Notes: generated by a model not told the origin, from the sequence alone. A DNA stretch of 59,990 bases from an uncultured Gammaproteobacteria bacterium (GCA_902634075.1 CACPJA010000005.1:1-59990), one strand, 5' to 3'; shown: positions 17,265-27,477, counted from the first letter of the stretch. Translations and numbers: made by a program.

Positions 17265-17858
17265 ATGACAAGTAATATGAATGATTATGTTATAAAAGAG
17301 ATCAATGAAAGGATTGAGCTTAAACAAAAGGTCATTTCATCTTCTTCTCTAATAGATAGCATTACTGAGACTTCTTCAATCTGTATTAAGGCACTTCAAA
17401 ATGGAAGAAAGATAATGTTAGCAGGAAATGGAGGATCTGCTGGAGACTCTCAGCACATAGCAGGAGAATTGGTAAACCGTTTTCATTTTGACAGAGATGG
17501 TTTAGCAGCAGTAGCATTAACAACAGACACATCTGTCATAACAGCAATAGCTAATGATTATGATTATAATCAGATATTTTCACGTCAAATTGAGTCTATT
17601 GGCAAACCAGGAGATATATTTTTTGCAATAACAACATCAGGAAACTCTGGGAACATAATAACAGCTGCAAAAGCTGCAAATAAGATAGGAGTAAAAGTAG
17701 TAGGACTCACTGGGGAAGATGGTGGTCAATTGGCTGAATTTTGTGATGTCTTGATTGCGGTGCCTTCAAAGGGAACACCTGAGATACAGGAAATACATAT
17801 ACTTGTTGCTCATATGGTGTGTTCTATTATTGAGTCTGAAATATTTTCTAAAACATAA
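17265..17858 (+). CDS. gmhA: sedoheptulose 7-phosphate isomerase (phosphoheptose isomerase)
   Basis: Converts sedoheptulose 7-phosphate to D-glycero-D-manno-heptose 7-phosphate, the first step of ADP-heptose synthesis for the LPS inner core. 197 aa, one SIS domain: LAGNGGSAGDSQHIAGEL near residue 50, AVALTTDTSVITAIAND, then ITTSGNSGNI and the C-terminal EIHILVAHMVC. A good ribosome site (AGAGGA, 7-nt spacing) supports the ATG at 17265; ATG at 17277 is a less likely alternative. It is the only heptose gene in the polysaccharide locus; gmhB is at 33200-33763 and a heptosyltransferase-family gene at 39144-40211. Confidence 0.92.
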   Translation: MTSNMNDYVIKEINERIELKQKVISSSSLIDSITETSSICIKALQNGRKIMLAGNGGSAGDSQHIAGELVNRFHFDRDGLAAVALTTDTSVITAIANDYDYNQIFSRQIESIGKPGDIFFAITTSGNSGNIITAAKAANKIGVKVVGLTGEDGGQLAEFCDVLIAVPSKGTPEIQEIHILVAHMVCSIIESEIFSKT

Positions 17859-17863
17859 AACTT

Positions 17864-19060
17864 GTGAAAATAGTTTTTTTTTCCTATTTTTTTGAGCCAG
17901 ATCTTTCTGCTGGGGCATTTAGAGCTAAATCACTTACCGAATCTTTGTCAAATATTAAAAATGATATAAATGAGATTCATGTTATAACAACTCATCCTAA
18001 TCGATATGCATCTTTTAAAGCAGAATCAAATGACACCTCGGTAGAATCTAATGTAGTGATTAGAAGAATAAGTGTAAGGCAGCATGCATCTTCTATCACA
18101 GGACAGTTTTACTCATTTTTTACTTATTTTCTAAAAAGTTATCTAATTGTGAGGAAGATAGATCCTGACTTGATGATTTGCACAACCTCAAGACATATGA
18201 CTGGGTTGATGACTGCTATTTTTTCATTAATGTTTAAAAAAAAATATTTTATTGATATTAGAGATATTTTTTCAGAAACAATCTCGAATATATATTCAAA
18301 AAAATCAAGGCTTGCAGGTTTTATATTGAGACATTTTTTGTTATTTATTGAAAAATTAGTAATAAGAAGGGCTCAGGGTGTTAATGTGGTTTCTCATGCA
18401 TTTAAAGATTATTACAATGAGCAAAACCTAGATACCTCAAGCTGGACTTTTTATCCAAATGGTATTGACTTAGACTTTGATCTTAATATAAATATCAAAA
18501 AAAATAATAAAGAGAAGAAAATAATCCTATATGCTGGGAACATAGGGCAAGGGCAAGGACTTGAAAAAATAATTCCAAAAGTTGCTAAATCTTTAGGTAA
18601 TAAATATCAATTTAGAATTATTGGAGACGGCGCTAGAAGAATAAGACTCGAAAAGTTTATAAAAGATATTGGTATTGAAAATATCGAGCTTTTAGACCCA
18701 ATACCCAGATCAGAGCTTATAGATGAGTATAAGAAAAGTGACATTTTATTTTTGCATTTAAATGATTTTAAAGCCTTTGAAAGAGTCTTACCTTCAAAAT
18801 TATTTGAATACGCAGTTCAATGCAAACCTATAATTGGAGGTTTGTCAGGTTATGCTAAAGATTTTTCTTTAAAAAATATTCCTCACATACGAATTTTCCA
18901 TCCTCTTGATTATAGAGAATGTATTCATTTAATTATGGAATCAGACCTTATCGATATCGACCTTAATAAGATTCAAGATTTCTATCGAAAATATAATAGA
19001 GAAAATATTATGAATAGTTATGTAAACTCAATAATTGACAATTACAATTACTCTCGTTGA
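17864..19060 (+). CDS. glycosyltransferase family 4 (WbuB-like)
   Basis: 398 aa with GT-B architecture. The N-terminus reads IVFFSYFFEPDLSAGAFR, the pattern of WbuB-type transferases that add sugars to polyprenyl-linked intermediates. The second domain begins ILYAGNIGQGQGLE, with IIGDGARR, and ends in VLPSKLFEYAVQCKPII, where the usual second glutamate motif is weaker. The start is GTG at 17864, six bases after the gmhA stop. It ends with a TTGA overlap into the WecA-like gene. Being next to the initiating transferase, it may add the second sugar of the repeat unit. Confidence 0.83.
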   Translation: MKIVFFSYFFEPDLSAGAFRAKSLTESLSNIKNDINEIHVITTHPNRYASFKAESNDTSVESNVVIRRISVRQHASSITGQFYSFFTYFLKSYLIVRKIDPDLMICTTSRHMTGLMTAIFSLMFKKKYFIDIRDIFSETISNIYSKKSRLAGFILRHFLLFIEKLVIRRAQGVNVVSHAFKDYYNEQNLDTSSWTFYPNGIDLDFDLNINIKKNNKEKKIILYAGNIGQGQGLEKIIPKVAKSLGNKYQFRIIGDGARRIRLEKFIKDIGIENIELLDPIPRSELIDEYKKSDILFLHLNDFKAFERVLPSKLFEYAVQCKPIIGGLSGYAKDFSLKNIPHIRIFHPLDYRECIHLIMESDLIDIDLNKIQDFYRKYNRENIMNSYVNSIIDNYNYSR

Positions 19061-20157
19061 GAAAAGTCATGTTGATTAAGATTGCTAATTTTTTCGTACT
19101 CTCAATATATTTTTTAGTTTTGATAGTTGCTTTAGATGTTGGGCCTTTTAAACCTACTATAGCTTCTCTTATTCTAGGTATTTTGGGTTTATCAGCCTTC
19201 CTTACCATTCTATCTTCCATAGCAAAATATATTAATCTAGTAGATAAACCTGATGAGCGAAGAAAGAGTCATTTAGGCGCTATTCCTTTAATTGGTGGCT
19301 TAGCTATTTTTATTTCTCTGATATATGGATCAATACTATTAGGCATAGATTATTTCTTTCAAATTCTATTGATATCACTAGTACCTCTAATTTTTATTGG
19401 TATTTTGGATGACTTCAAAGGCGTTTCAATAATTCTTAGACTTGTTGTGCAAGTAATATCAAGTTGGATTGTTATTATATTTACGGATATTTATATAAAA
19501 GATTTAGGTGACTTATTTGGGCAAGGCGTAATCAACTTAAATGAGTTTGGTATACCTTTTACTATATTTTGCGTTGTTGGTATTTGTAATGCATTTAATA
19601 TGCTTGATGGTAAAGATGGTTTAACAGGATCAGTATCTCTTCTGGTATTTATGGGACTGCTCATCCTATTATCATTTAATAGTATGGAATACCAATTAGG
19701 GATGATATTAATACCAACATTATTAGTATTCTTAGCCTTTAACATGAATTTATTTGGCATTAATAGGAAAATCTTCTTAGGAGATCATGGAGCCCTTGGA
19801 TTGGGACACCTGATTGCTTGGAATTTAATATATTTTTCCCAGGAAGTTAATGTACTAACACCTGCTTCAGCTTTATGGTTAGTATTCTATCCATTAACAG
19901 ATACTCTTGTTACATTTATTAGAAGATTAAAATCTGAAAAATCCATTTTTAAACCTGATAGGCATCATCTTCATTTTATATTAACTGACTACGGGTTATC
20001 TGATCTTAAAGTTTATTTATTGGTTGTATTTATTAGTATTATTGGCGCAGTTATTTCAATAACTTCAAATATCTTTATATTCCCAGAATATTTGGTTTTC
20101 TATACTTATTTAACAGCTCTATTTTTCTTCTTTTTAATCACAAGGAAAAAACTATAA
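19057..20157 (+). CDS. WecA-like undecaprenyl-phosphate sugar-1-phosphate transferase
   Basis: A polytopic membrane protein (about 11 segments, 366 aa) of the MraY/WecA family. It moves a HexNAc-1-phosphate from a UDP-sugar to undecaprenyl phosphate and starts repeat-unit assembly. Motifs are VDKPDERRKSHLGAIPLIGG, DDFKGVS, the catalytic NMLDGKDGLTG, the LGDHGALGLG loop and RHHLHF (histidine-rich cytoplasmic loop). The annotated start is TTG at 19057, overlapping the previous stop; the ATG at 19069 is a real alternative and gives 362 aa. It is the last gene of the + strand polysaccharide block and its TAA abuts the convergent cysQ stop with no spacer. Confidence 0.9.
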   Translation: MRKVMLIKIANFFVLSIYFLVLIVALDVGPFKPTIASLILGILGLSAFLTILSSIAKYINLVDKPDERRKSHLGAIPLIGGLAIFISLIYGSILLGIDYFFQILLISLVPLIFIGILDDFKGVSIILRLVVQVISSWIVIIFTDIYIKDLGDLFGQGVINLNEFGIPFTIFCVVGICNAFNMLDGKDGLTGSVSLLVFMGLLILLSFNSMEYQLGMILIPTLLVFLAFNMNLFGINRKIFLGDHGALGLGHLIAWNLIYFSQEVNVLTPASALWLVFYPLTDTLVTFIRRLKSEKSIFKPDRHHLHFILTDYGLSDLKVYLLVVFISIIGAVISITSNIFIFPEYLVFYTYLTALFFFFLITRKKL

Positions 20158-20976
20158 CTATTCACTCATAACAGAAAATATTTTTTTTAATACTTCTTTA
20201 TTCTTAGATACTAAGAAATTTTTTTTAATATATGTTTCACTTTGATTATATTTAATCTTCCCCCCATTCAAATCCCTTACATAACATCCAGCATACTTTG
20301 CTATAGCATGACCCGCGGCAATATCCCACTCCGATGTTGGACCAAGCCTGAAATATATATCTGCTTCACCAGCGGCAATAAGGCAAAATTTGAGTGAACT
20401 CCCTTTTTTTATAACTTTATAATCATTAAATTTATTAAATAAGACTTTTTCTGCTTCGCTTAAATGTGATCTGCTAGCCAATATTTTCATAGAATCTAGT
20501 TCTTTTTCATCAGCATATATTCTCTTTATTTCCTGGCTATCTTTTTGGTAAAAGGAACCATTGATATCTGAACCCCAATAGGTTTCTTTGGTAACTGGAA
20601 TATTTATGATGCCCAGAGTAGGAGTACTATTTTCAATTAATGCAATATTAATTGTAAATTCACCATTCCTTTTTATGAATTCTCTTGTTCCATCTAAGGG
20701 GTCTACTAACCAATAGCGCTTCCATTTTGATCTTAATTCAAAAGGGATATTACTATCTTCTTCAGAAATTATTGGGACTTCAGGTGTTAGGCTCTTTAGG
20801 TTTTCTTTAATTATATTATGTGCAGTAATGTCTGCTTCAGTGAGTGGGGTTAAATCATCTTTTAACTGGAAATCTGAATCTGATTTATTATAGATTTCCA
20901 ATATAATTTCTCCAACATCTTTCGAGATTCTTATTATTTCTTCAATAAGTTTTGGATTTTTAGTTAGAAAGCTCAT
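20158..20976 (-). CDS. cysQ: 3'(2'),5'-bisphosphate nucleotidase
   Basis: An inositol-monophosphatase-superfamily, Mg-dependent, lithium-sensitive-type phosphatase that hydrolyses 3'-phosphoadenosine 5'-phosphate from sulfate assimilation. Metal-binding motifs are LTEADITAH, ISEEDS and the central DPLDGTREFIKRNGEF, with SEWDIAAGHAIA near the C-terminus. The GTREF wording is typical of CysQ rather than SuhB. I used the ATG at 20976 (272 aa); a TTG three codons upstream is possible. It has a divergent promoter region shared with trxA and a stop codon directly abutting the WecA-like gene. Confidence 0.9.
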   Translation of the reverse strand: MSFLTKNPKLIEEIIRISKDVGEIILEIYNKSDSDFQLKDDLTPLTEADITAHNIIKENLKSLTPEVPIISEEDSNIPFELRSKWKRYWLVDPLDGTREFIKRNGEFTINIALIENSTPTLGIINIPVTKETYWGSDINGSFYQKDSQEIKRIYADEKELDSMKILASRSHLSEAEKVLFNKFNDYKVIKKGSSLKFCLIAAGEADIYFRLGPTSEWDIAAGHAIAKYAGCYVRDLNGGKIKYNQSETYIKKNFLVSKNKEVLKKIFSVMSE

Positions 20977-21034
20977 AATTATCAATTATTATATATATAT
21001 AAATTGTTGATATTTATAACTATTATTATATTTT

Positions 21035-21054
21035 TAGCTAAAAATAGCTAAAAA
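21035..21054. repeat. tandem 10-bp repeat in the cysQ/trxA divergent region
   Basis: TAGCTAAAAA occurs twice in direct succession (21035-21044 and 21045-21054) within the 193-bp, very AT-rich gap between the divergent cysQ and trxA starts. The phased A-tracts could bend the DNA, and this is one helical turn apart. No convincing -35/-10 pair with good spacing was found in the gap, although it must hold promoters for both genes. Confidence 0.45.
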
Positions 21055-21169
21055 AACTTGCAATGACATACTCTTAAGAGGGAGAATGTACATATTCTTA
21101 ACCGTAACCACGGAATAAAAATCAACTTTTAATTACAAAAATACTAATATCTATCATTAATACCAATAA

Positions 21170-21490
21170 ATGGGAATAAGCCAGACTACTGACAAAGACT
21201 TTGAGCAAGATGTAATCTTGTCGGATTTACCCGTTCTAATAGACTTTTGGGCAGAATGGTGTGGGCCATGCAAAATGATAGGTCCTATATTAGAAGAATT
21301 AGCTACTGAGTTAGACGGTAAGATTAAGATTGTAAAGGTTAATGTTGATGATAATAACCAAACTGCAGTTCAATATTCAATTCGATCTATACCAACACTA
21401 ATGGTGATAAAAAATCGTCAAGTTCAAGGGCAGCACATAGGAGCTGCTTCAAAAACTCAAATACAAGAATTTATTAATCAAAATATATAA
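21170..21490 (+). CDS. trxA: thioredoxin
   Basis: A cytosolic disulfide reductase of 106 aa. The active site WCGPC has Cys31 and Cys34 in [11 protein letters not shown]. The buried Asp25 (LIDFW) and the cis-proline loop [10 protein letters not shown] are present. Reduced by thioredoxin reductase, it supplies electrons to ribonucleotide reductase, MsrB (41906-42298) and, through DsbD (31459-33198), the periplasm. It lies four bases upstream of rho, the arrangement seen in many gammaproteobacteria. The ribosome site is weak (AT-rich leader). Confidence 0.95.
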   Translation: MGISQTTDKDFEQDVILSDLPVLIDFWAEWCGPCKMIGPILEELATELDGKIKIVKVNVDDNNQTAVQYSIRSIPTLMVIKNRQVQGQHIGAASKTQIQEFINQNI

Positions 21491-21494
21491 AAAG

Positions 21495-22880
21495 ATGCCA
21501 GCAAACGGAAAAAATAGAAGAAAGAGAAACTCTAGACATAAAAAGGATTTTCAGCAAGATAGAAAAGCTACCTTTACAAGTGAAGATGTTATTTCTAAGT
21601 CAGAGGTCGAAGGTGACGATGTTCTTAGCTTGCCAGAATTAAGAATAAAATCTATTACAGAATTGCAAACAACTGCGGAAGAAATTGGAATAGAGAACAT
21701 CTCAAGAGCAAGACGTCAAGATATAACTTTTTCCATACTAAAAGCACATGCAGATGAAGATAAAAGAATTTTTGGTGAAGGTGTTTTGGAAATTTTACAA
21801 GATGGCTTTGGATTTTTAAGATCATCAGATACTTCATATATAGCTGGACCTGATGATGTATATGTTTCTCCAACCCAGATCAGAAAATTTAACCTAAGAA
21901 CTGGGGATACTGTTTCTGGTTCAGTTAGGCCTCCTAAAGATAATGAAAGATATTTTGCTCTATTAAAAGTTTCTGAGATTAACTTTGAGGATCCTGAGAA
22001 TGTAAGGTCAAAGGTTCTATTTGAGAATCTAACGCCATACTTTCCTGAAGAAAGATTTAAGCTTGAGCAAGGAACTGGAAGTCTTGAAGACCTTACAGCA
22101 AGAATCATTGATTTAGCTTCTCCTGTTGGTAAAGGCCAGAGGGGGCTGATAGTTTCTCCTCCTAAAGCTGGTAAAACAATATTACTCCAAAATATAGCTT
22201 CATCTATTACAACTAATTACCCAGATGCTCATTTGATTGTCCTTTTAATTGATGAAAGACCAGAGGAAGTTACTGATATGATTAGGACTGTAAGGGGAGA
22301 AGTAGTATCAAGTACATTTGATGAACCTGCCTCTAGACATGTTCAAGTTGCTGACATGGTAATTGAGAAAGCAAAAAGATTATCAGAGCATAAAAAGGAT
22401 GTTGTAATCCTTCTAGATTCAATCACGAGATTAGCAAGAGCTTATAATACTGTAGCACCTGCCTCTGGAAAAGTACTTACTGGAGGGGTGGATGCAAATG
22501 CCCTACAAAAGCCAAAACGATTCTTTGGTGCTGCAAGAAATATAGAAGAAGGCGGAAGCTTAACAATAATTGCTACAGCACTGGTAGATACTGGTTCAAG
22601 GATGGATGAAGTAATTTTTGAAGAATTTAAAGGCACAGGTAATATGGAAATAGCTCTCGATAGGAGAATTGCAGATAAAAGAGTTTATCCGGCTATACAT
22701 ATAAATAAATCTGGTACTAGAAGAGAAGATTTACTAATGGATCCTGAGGAACTCCAGAAAATGTGGGTACTTAGAAAAGTTGTACATGATATGGATGAAA
22801 TCGCTGCAGTTGAATTCCTAATTAATAAGATGAAAGATACAAAAACTAATAGTGAATTTTTTGAATCAATGAAAAAGTAA
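21495..22880 (+). CDS. rho: transcription termination factor Rho
   Basis: A hexameric RNA-DNA helicase that ends transcription. 461 aa, about 40 longer than the E. coli protein because of a basic N-terminal extension rich in Arg and Lys, followed by an acidic patch. Then come the Rho N-terminal domain ([18 protein letters not shown]), the cold-shock-like RNA-binding domain ([15 protein letters not shown]), Walker A PPKAGKT at 222-228, Walker [14 protein letters not shown] and the Q/R loops. It is co-transcribed with trxA. Its TAA directly abuts the purD stop on the other strand (TAATTA), leaving no room for a terminator between them. Confidence 0.96.
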   Translation: MPANGKNRRKRNSRHKKDFQQDRKATFTSEDVISKSEVEGDDVLSLPELRIKSITELQTTAEEIGIENISRARRQDITFSILKAHADEDKRIFGEGVLEILQDGFGFLRSSDTSYIAGPDDVYVSPTQIRKFNLRTGDTVSGSVRPPKDNERYFALLKVSEINFEDPENVRSKVLFENLTPYFPEERFKLEQGTGSLEDLTARIIDLASPVGKGQRGLIVSPPKAGKTILLQNIASSITTNYPDAHLIVLLIDERPEEVTDMIRTVRGEVVSSTFDEPASRHVQVADMVIEKAKRLSEHKKDVVILLDSITRLARAYNTVAPASGKVLTGGVDANALQKPKRFFGAARNIEEGGSLTIIATALVDTGSRMDEVIFEEFKGTGNMEIALDRRIADKRVYPAIHINKSGTRREDLLMDPEELQKMWVLRKVVHDMDEIAAVEFLINKMKDTKTNSEFFESMKK

Positions 22881-24167
22881 TTATCTAATTACTCTAAATC
22901 CTATATCTTTCCTAAAATAACATCCCTTCCAATTAACTTTTGATACAGCTGAATATGCTAAATCCCTAGATTCTTGGATATTCTGCCCTAGCGCTGAAAC
23001 ACAAAGCACTCTACCACCATTAGTCATAATCTTATTTTTTTCTTTTTTGGTTCCTGAATGGAAAACCTTCAGAATATCATTATTAAGATTATCAAGACCG
23101 GAGATCTCAAAACCTGTCTCATATTCTCCAGGGTAACCTCTGCTTGACATCATTACACCTAAGGCGACTTTAGAACTCCACTCAATTGGAAACTTATCTA
23201 AGCTACCCTTGAAAGAACTATCAATCAGATCATATAAATCTGATTCCATTCTCATCATAATTGGTTGAGTCTCAGGGTCACCAAACCTACAATTATATTC
23301 TAAAACTTTAGCTTCCAGATTCTCATCAATCATCAAACCAGCATATAAAAAACCACGAAAATGAATTCCTTCACTAAGGAGTCCTTTCACAGTTGGTTTT
23401 ATTACACTATCAAGAATCTTCTCATTTAGTTTCTCATTTACAAAAGGAACTGGAGAATAGGCTCCCATTCCACCTGTATTAAGTCCTTTATCACCTTCTC
23501 CAATTGTTTTGTGATCTTGTGATGTTGCTAGAGGTAATATTTCTTCACCATTAACCATAACGATAAAGCTTACTTCTTGGCCTGTCAGAAATTCTTCAAT
23601 AACAATAGTGTTCCCAGCTTCGCCGAATTTCTTTTGATCCAAAAATTCATCTATATTTTTTGAAGCTGAAGCATAATTTTCTACAATAACAACACCTTTT
23701 CCAGCAGCTAGACCATCAGCTTTTATAACTAAAGGGTAAGTTTTATCTTTAGCATAATCTTTAGCTTCTACTACGTTATCAAATGTAGAATAATCCGCTG
23801 TTGGTATACCATATTTCTGCATAAACATTTTAGAATATCCTTTTGATCCTTCAAGTTTTGCAGCTTCTGCAGAAGGACCGAAACAGTTTATGCCCTCAAT
23901 ATTGAATTGATCAGTTATACCATTAACTAATGGATCTTCAGGACCAACAACTACGAGGTTTATATTTTCATTTTTAGAGAATCTGATTAGTGAATCAATA
24001 TCACTTGGCGATATGTCTATATTTGTGGTTTTAATTTCACCTTCTGTACCCGCATTACCTGGAGCCACAAATATTTTCTCGACTTTTTGAGACTGAGATA
24101 TTTTCCATGCGAACGCATGCTCTCTACCACCACTTCCAACTATTAGAACTCTATTTTTTGATTCCAT
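22881..24167 (-). CDS. purD: phosphoribosylamine-glycine ligase (GAR synthetase)
   Basis: The second step of purine synthesis: ATP-dependent joining of phosphoribosylamine and glycine. 428 aa, with the N-terminal VLIVGSGGREHAFAWK, VVGPEDPLVNGI, the ATP-grasp region (LVIKADGLAAGKGVV) and LNTGGMGAYSPVPF. The later EYNCRFGDPETQP carries metal-binding residues. It follows purH by four bases on the minus strand and ends the fis-purH-purD series. Confidence 0.96.
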   Translation of the reverse strand: MESKNRVLIVGSGGREHAFAWKISQSQKVEKIFVAPGNAGTEGEIKTTNIDISPSDIDSLIRFSKNENINLVVVGPEDPLVNGITDQFNIEGINCFGPSAEAAKLEGSKGYSKMFMQKYGIPTADYSTFDNVVEAKDYAKDKTYPLVIKADGLAAGKGVVIVENYASASKNIDEFLDQKKFGEAGNTIVIEEFLTGQEVSFIVMVNGEEILPLATSQDHKTIGEGDKGLNTGGMGAYSPVPFVNEKLNEKILDSVIKPTVKGLLSEGIHFRGFLYAGLMIDENLEAKVLEYNCRFGDPETQPIMMRMESDLYDLIDSSFKGSLDKFPIEWSSKVALGVMMSSRGYPGEYETGFEISGLDNLNNDILKVFHSGTKKEKNKIMTNGGRVLCVSALGQNIQESRDLAYSAVSKVNWKGCYFRKDIGFRVIR

Positions 24168-24171
24168 TTAT

Positions 24172-25740
24172 TTAATGTCTAAAATGCCTCATACCAGTGA
24201 AAACCATGGAAATATTTTGTTTATTGGCCTCATCAATCACCTCTTGATCTTTTATTGAGCCTCCAGGTTGAATAATGCATGCAATCTCGTTCTCAGAGGC
24301 CATGTGTATACTGTCACTAAATGGGAAAAAGCCATCAGATGCCATCACAGCACCTTTAGTTGAGAGATCACTAGCAGCAGCCTTTAAGGCTGCAATTTTA
24401 GCCGAATTTACTCTACTCATTTGTCCTGCGCCAATGCCAATTGTCTGAAGATTTCTAGCAAAAACAATTGCATTTGACTTTATATACTTCACTACTTTCC
24501 ATGCAAAAATAAGATCTTTTAGTTGTGCTTGATCTGGCTCTTTATTAGTAACAACATTTAGATTATTAGTTGCAATAATTTCATTATCATCCTGTTGGAT
24601 TAGGAATCCACCATCTATTGCCTGTATTTGAAGATCAATTTGATTCTTTTTATAATTCTCTACTGAGATTACCCTAATACTTTCTTTTTCCTTAAAGGTT
24701 TCTATAGCTTCTTCATCATAGGAGGGAGCAATTATGACTTCTACAAACTGATTATTTATCAAATATTTTGCAAAGTTTTTATCTACAACTCTATTAACTG
24801 CTATTACACCCCCAAATGCAGATTCTGGGTCAGTCTCAAATGCTTTTTTGTAAGCCTCATGTATGTTTTTTGAAACTGCTACACCACAAGGATTCACGTG
24901 TTTTACAATTACACAGCAGGGCGCTTCAAATTCTTGTGAGCATCTCATAGCTGTATTTGTATCTAAGAAATTATTGTAAGAAAGGTCTTTACCTTGGAAA
25001 ATATTAGCACCAGCGAGTGATTTATTATCTAAATTGTTAAATGAATATAGTCCTGCTTTTTGATGTGGGTTTTCTCCATACCTAAGGTCATTTTTCTTGC
25101 TTAATCTTAAGATGATATTTTTTGGTAGTTGATTATTATCTATACTATTTTGAAAATAGTTTTGAATATTAGCATCGTATAAAGAAGTTAAATTAAAAGC
25201 TTTTATAGCTAATTCCCTCCTCATTAGATAAGAAATTGAATGACTGTTTTTCTTTAATTCATCGATTAGGCTCTTATAGTCATCTGGATCAGTTACTATT
25301 GTTTTGCTATAGAAGTTCTTAGCAGATGCTCTAATCATACTTGGTCCACCAATATCAATATTTTCTATAGCATTTTCTTCATTGACATTATCTTTGATTA
25401 CTTTTTTTTCAAATGGATAGAGATTCACTATTATTAGATCTATATTTGTTATCCCTAGTTCATTTTGAATCTCATCATCTAACAAAGGTCTATTTAAGAG
25501 GCCACCATAAATTAGTGGATTGAGGGTTTTAACTCTTCCATTCATTATTTCAGGAAAATTTGTCAGGTCAGACACTCGATCTACTTTGATGCCTAGATTT
25601 TCTATATACTTAGCTGTTCCTCCTGTCGAGATAATTCTTGTGTTATTTTTATTGAGATAGTTCACGAGTGTGTCGAGACCAGTCTTATCGGAAACACTTA
25701 TGAGTGCAGCTTTAATTTTAACTAACTTGTCCTTAGACAT
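24172..25740 (-). CDS. purH: bifunctional AICAR formyltransferase / IMP cyclohydrolase
   Basis: Catalyses the last two steps of IMP synthesis. 522 aa. The N-terminal IMP cyclohydrolase (MGS-like) domain has ALISVSDKTGLDTLV and the STGGTAKYIENLG phosphate loop. The larger transformylase domain contains the catalytic KHVNPCGVA, the YGENPHQKAGLY segment and the late SDGFFPFSDSI. It is 16 bp downstream of fis and 4 bp upstream of purD. Confidence 0.96.
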   Translation of the reverse strand: MSKDKLVKIKAALISVSDKTGLDTLVNYLNKNNTRIISTGGTAKYIENLGIKVDRVSDLTNFPEIMNGRVKTLNPLIYGGLLNRPLLDDEIQNELGITNIDLIIVNLYPFEKKVIKDNVNEENAIENIDIGGPSMIRASAKNFYSKTIVTDPDDYKSLIDELKKNSHSISYLMRRELAIKAFNLTSLYDANIQNYFQNSIDNNQLPKNIILRLSKKNDLRYGENPHQKAGLYSFNNLDNKSLAGANIFQGKDLSYNNFLDTNTAMRCSQEFEAPCCVIVKHVNPCGVAVSKNIHEAYKKAFETDPESAFGGVIAVNRVVDKNFAKYLINNQFVEVIIAPSYDEEAIETFKEKESIRVISVENYKKNQIDLQIQAIDGGFLIQQDDNEIIATNNLNVVTNKEPDQAQLKDLIFAWKVVKYIKSNAIVFARNLQTIGIGAGQMSRVNSAKIAALKAAASDLSTKGAVMASDGFFPFSDSIHMASENEIACIIQPGGSIKDQEVIDEANKQNISMVFTGMRHFRH

Positions 25741-25756
25741 AGGTTCTTGAACTTGA

Positions 25757-26020
25757 TTATATGATTTTGAAATCTTTAAGTTTTTTTCTAAGAGTAGTCC
25801 TATTTATACCAAGAATTTTAGCTGCTTCACTCTGATTCCTATCGGTATATTTCATAACTTCCTTCATAAGAGGTCTTTCTACTTCTTTAATTACGAATTT
25901 ATAGAGATCTACAGGCTTATGTCCGTTCAAAGTCTTAAAATATTTTTTTAATGCGTTCTCAGTTAAGTGGTTTAGGGAGCCATTCAGTTTTTGATTTTTC
26001 TTATTGTTTTTCTTTTTCAA
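25757..26020 (-). CDS. fis: Fis-family DNA-binding protein
   Basis: A small nucleoid-associated regulator (87 aa; E. coli Fis has 98). The C-terminal helix-turn-helix reads NQSEAAKILGINRTTLRKKL, almost the family consensus, and the core has PLMKEVMKYT. The N-terminus is shortened and very basic, so the beta-hairpin arm of enteric Fis is poorly preserved. The start is TTG at 26020 behind a strong AGGGGAAG ribosome site. It heads purH-purD, a conserved neighbourhood, but dusB, which usually precedes fis, is absent. Confidence 0.9.
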   Translation of the reverse strand: MKKKNNKKNQKLNGSLNHLTENALKKYFKTLNGHKPVDLYKFVIKEVERPLMKEVMKYTDRNQSEAAKILGINRTTLRKKLKDFKII

Positions 26021-26066
26021 AAGAATACTTCCCCTAGCAAATAAATGCGTATTTTTTAAACGGATT

Positions 26067-26082
26067 CCTTAAATAAATAAGG
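26067..26082. repeat. imperfect palindrome upstream of fis
   Basis: The 112-bp gap between accC and fis holds CCTTAAATAAATAAGG, an inverted pair CCTTA/TAAGG with a 6-bp centre, about 47 bp before the fis start codon. It could be an operator or part of a promoter; Fis sites are themselves degenerate AT-centred palindromes, so autoregulation is possible but unproven. Low complexity makes chance likely. Confidence 0.3.
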
Positions 26083-26132
26083 ACATTAACTATAACATGT
26101 ACTAAAAAAAAATTTGAGTGATTAATTAGTAA

Positions 26133-27473
26133 TTATAGTCCAAGCCTTTTTTCAAGATAGTGTATATCTGTCCCACCTCTTTTAAAGGCGTTATGTTGCA
26201 TAATCTCAATTTGAAGTTCTAGGTTAGTTTCAATGCCTTCAACAATCATTTCAGATAATGCTATGCCCATTCTTGTAATGGCTGATTCTCTTGTATTTGC
26301 TTTAGCGATTACTTTAGCAATCATAGAATCATAATAAGGAGGTACTTCATAGCCTGTGTATAAATGACTATCTATCCTGATTCCAGGACCTCCTGGCGGG
26401 TGCCATAGAGTAACTTTTCCAGGTGAAGGCGTGAAAGTTTTTGAATCTTCAGCGTTAATTCTGCATTCAATAGCATGACCACGCTGAATAATATCTTCTT
26501 GTTTAATTGAAAGTGGTAAACCCATAGCAACTTTTATCTGTTCTTTTACAATATCAATTCCTGTAATCATCTCTGTGACCGGATGTTCGACCTGTAACCT
26601 CGTATTCATTTCAATAAAATAGAACTCATTATTTTCATATAGAAATTCAAGTGTGCCAGCACTTTGATAACCTATGTATTTACAAAATGAGACACATTTT
26701 TCAATCATTTCCTTTCTTTTTTCTTCAGGTATCTTTGGCGCAGGAGCTTCTTCAATAATTTTTTGATGATTTCTCTGCATTGAGCAATCTCGATCGCCTA
26801 GACAAACTGCGTTACCATGCTGATCAGCTAAAACCTGGAATTCAATGTGTCTTGGTTCTTCCAGTAACTTTTCCATAAAGATAGTGTCGTCTCCAAATGC
26901 TGATTTAGATTCTGCTTTGGTTATATCCATAGTGTGTTGAAGGTTGGCTTTAGTATGAGCGATTCTCATTCCTTTTCCACCCCCACCAGCTGCAGCTTTG
27001 ATCAGGACAGGATAACCAATCTCATCAGCTAACTGATAAATCTTATCAATATCCTCGCCTAATGCACTGTCAGATCCTGGTATGCAATTAATTTCAACTT
27101 CTTTGACTGCATCTTTAGCATTTATTTTATTTCCCATTAGCTTAATAGTTTCTGATTTAGGACCTATAAAGCTATACCCACTTTCTTCAACCTGTTCGGC
27201 AAAATCGCCATTCTCAGCAAGAAATCCATAACCTGGATGAATAGCCATTGAATCCGTGACTTCTGCAGCACTGATTATTGAAGGCATATTTAAATAACTG
27301 TTTGCAGATTCTGGCGGGCCTATACAAACTGACTCATCTGCTAGGAGTACGTGTTTTTGTTTGGCATCAGCTTTGGAATATACCGCTACTGTTTTGATTC
27401 CCAATTCCCTGCAGGCTCTTTGGATCCTGAGTGCAATTTCACCTCGGTTAGCTATCAGAATCTTATCTAACAT
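26133..27473 (-). CDS. accC: biotin carboxylase subunit of acetyl-CoA carboxylase
   Basis: Carboxylates the biotin on AccB using ATP and bicarbonate, the first half of malonyl-CoA synthesis. 446 aa. The N-terminus is [21 protein letters not shown]; the ATP-grasp loop is [13 protein letters not shown]; catalytic stretches include [35 protein letters not shown] and the late ECRINAED. Four bases follow accB. accA and accD are not in the window, as usual for this group. Confidence 0.97.
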   Translation of the reverse strand: MLDKILIANRGEIALRIQRACRELGIKTVAVYSKADAKQKHVLLADESVCIGPPESANSYLNMPSIISAAEVTDSMAIHPGYGFLAENGDFAEQVEESGYSFIGPKSETIKLMGNKINAKDAVKEVEINCIPGSDSALGEDIDKIYQLADEIGYPVLIKAAAGGGGKGMRIAHTKANLQHTMDITKAESKSAFGDDTIFMEKLLEEPRHIEFQVLADQHGNAVCLGDRDCSMQRNHQKIIEEAPAPKIPEEKRKEMIEKCVSFCKYIGYQSAGTLEFLYENNEFYFIEMNTRLQVEHPVTEMITGIDIVKEQIKVAMGLPLSIKQEDIIQRGHAIECRINAEDSKTFTPSPGKVTLWHPPGGPGIRIDSHLYTGYEVPPYYDSMIAKVIAKANTRESAITRMGIALSEMIVEGIETNLELQIEIMQHNAFKRGGTDIHYLEKRLGL

Positions 27474-27477
27474 CGAT

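Noticed and set aside
1-20157. Search for flippase, polymerase, chain-length regulator or ABC exporter genes
   Set aside because: Every frame in the locus was assigned and none has the needed membrane or ABC motifs; they must lie left of the window or elsewhere. No JUMPstart/ops element was seen either.
21716-22108. Open frame of 130 codons on the - strand
   Set aside because: Antisense to the RNA-binding part of rho; no family match.
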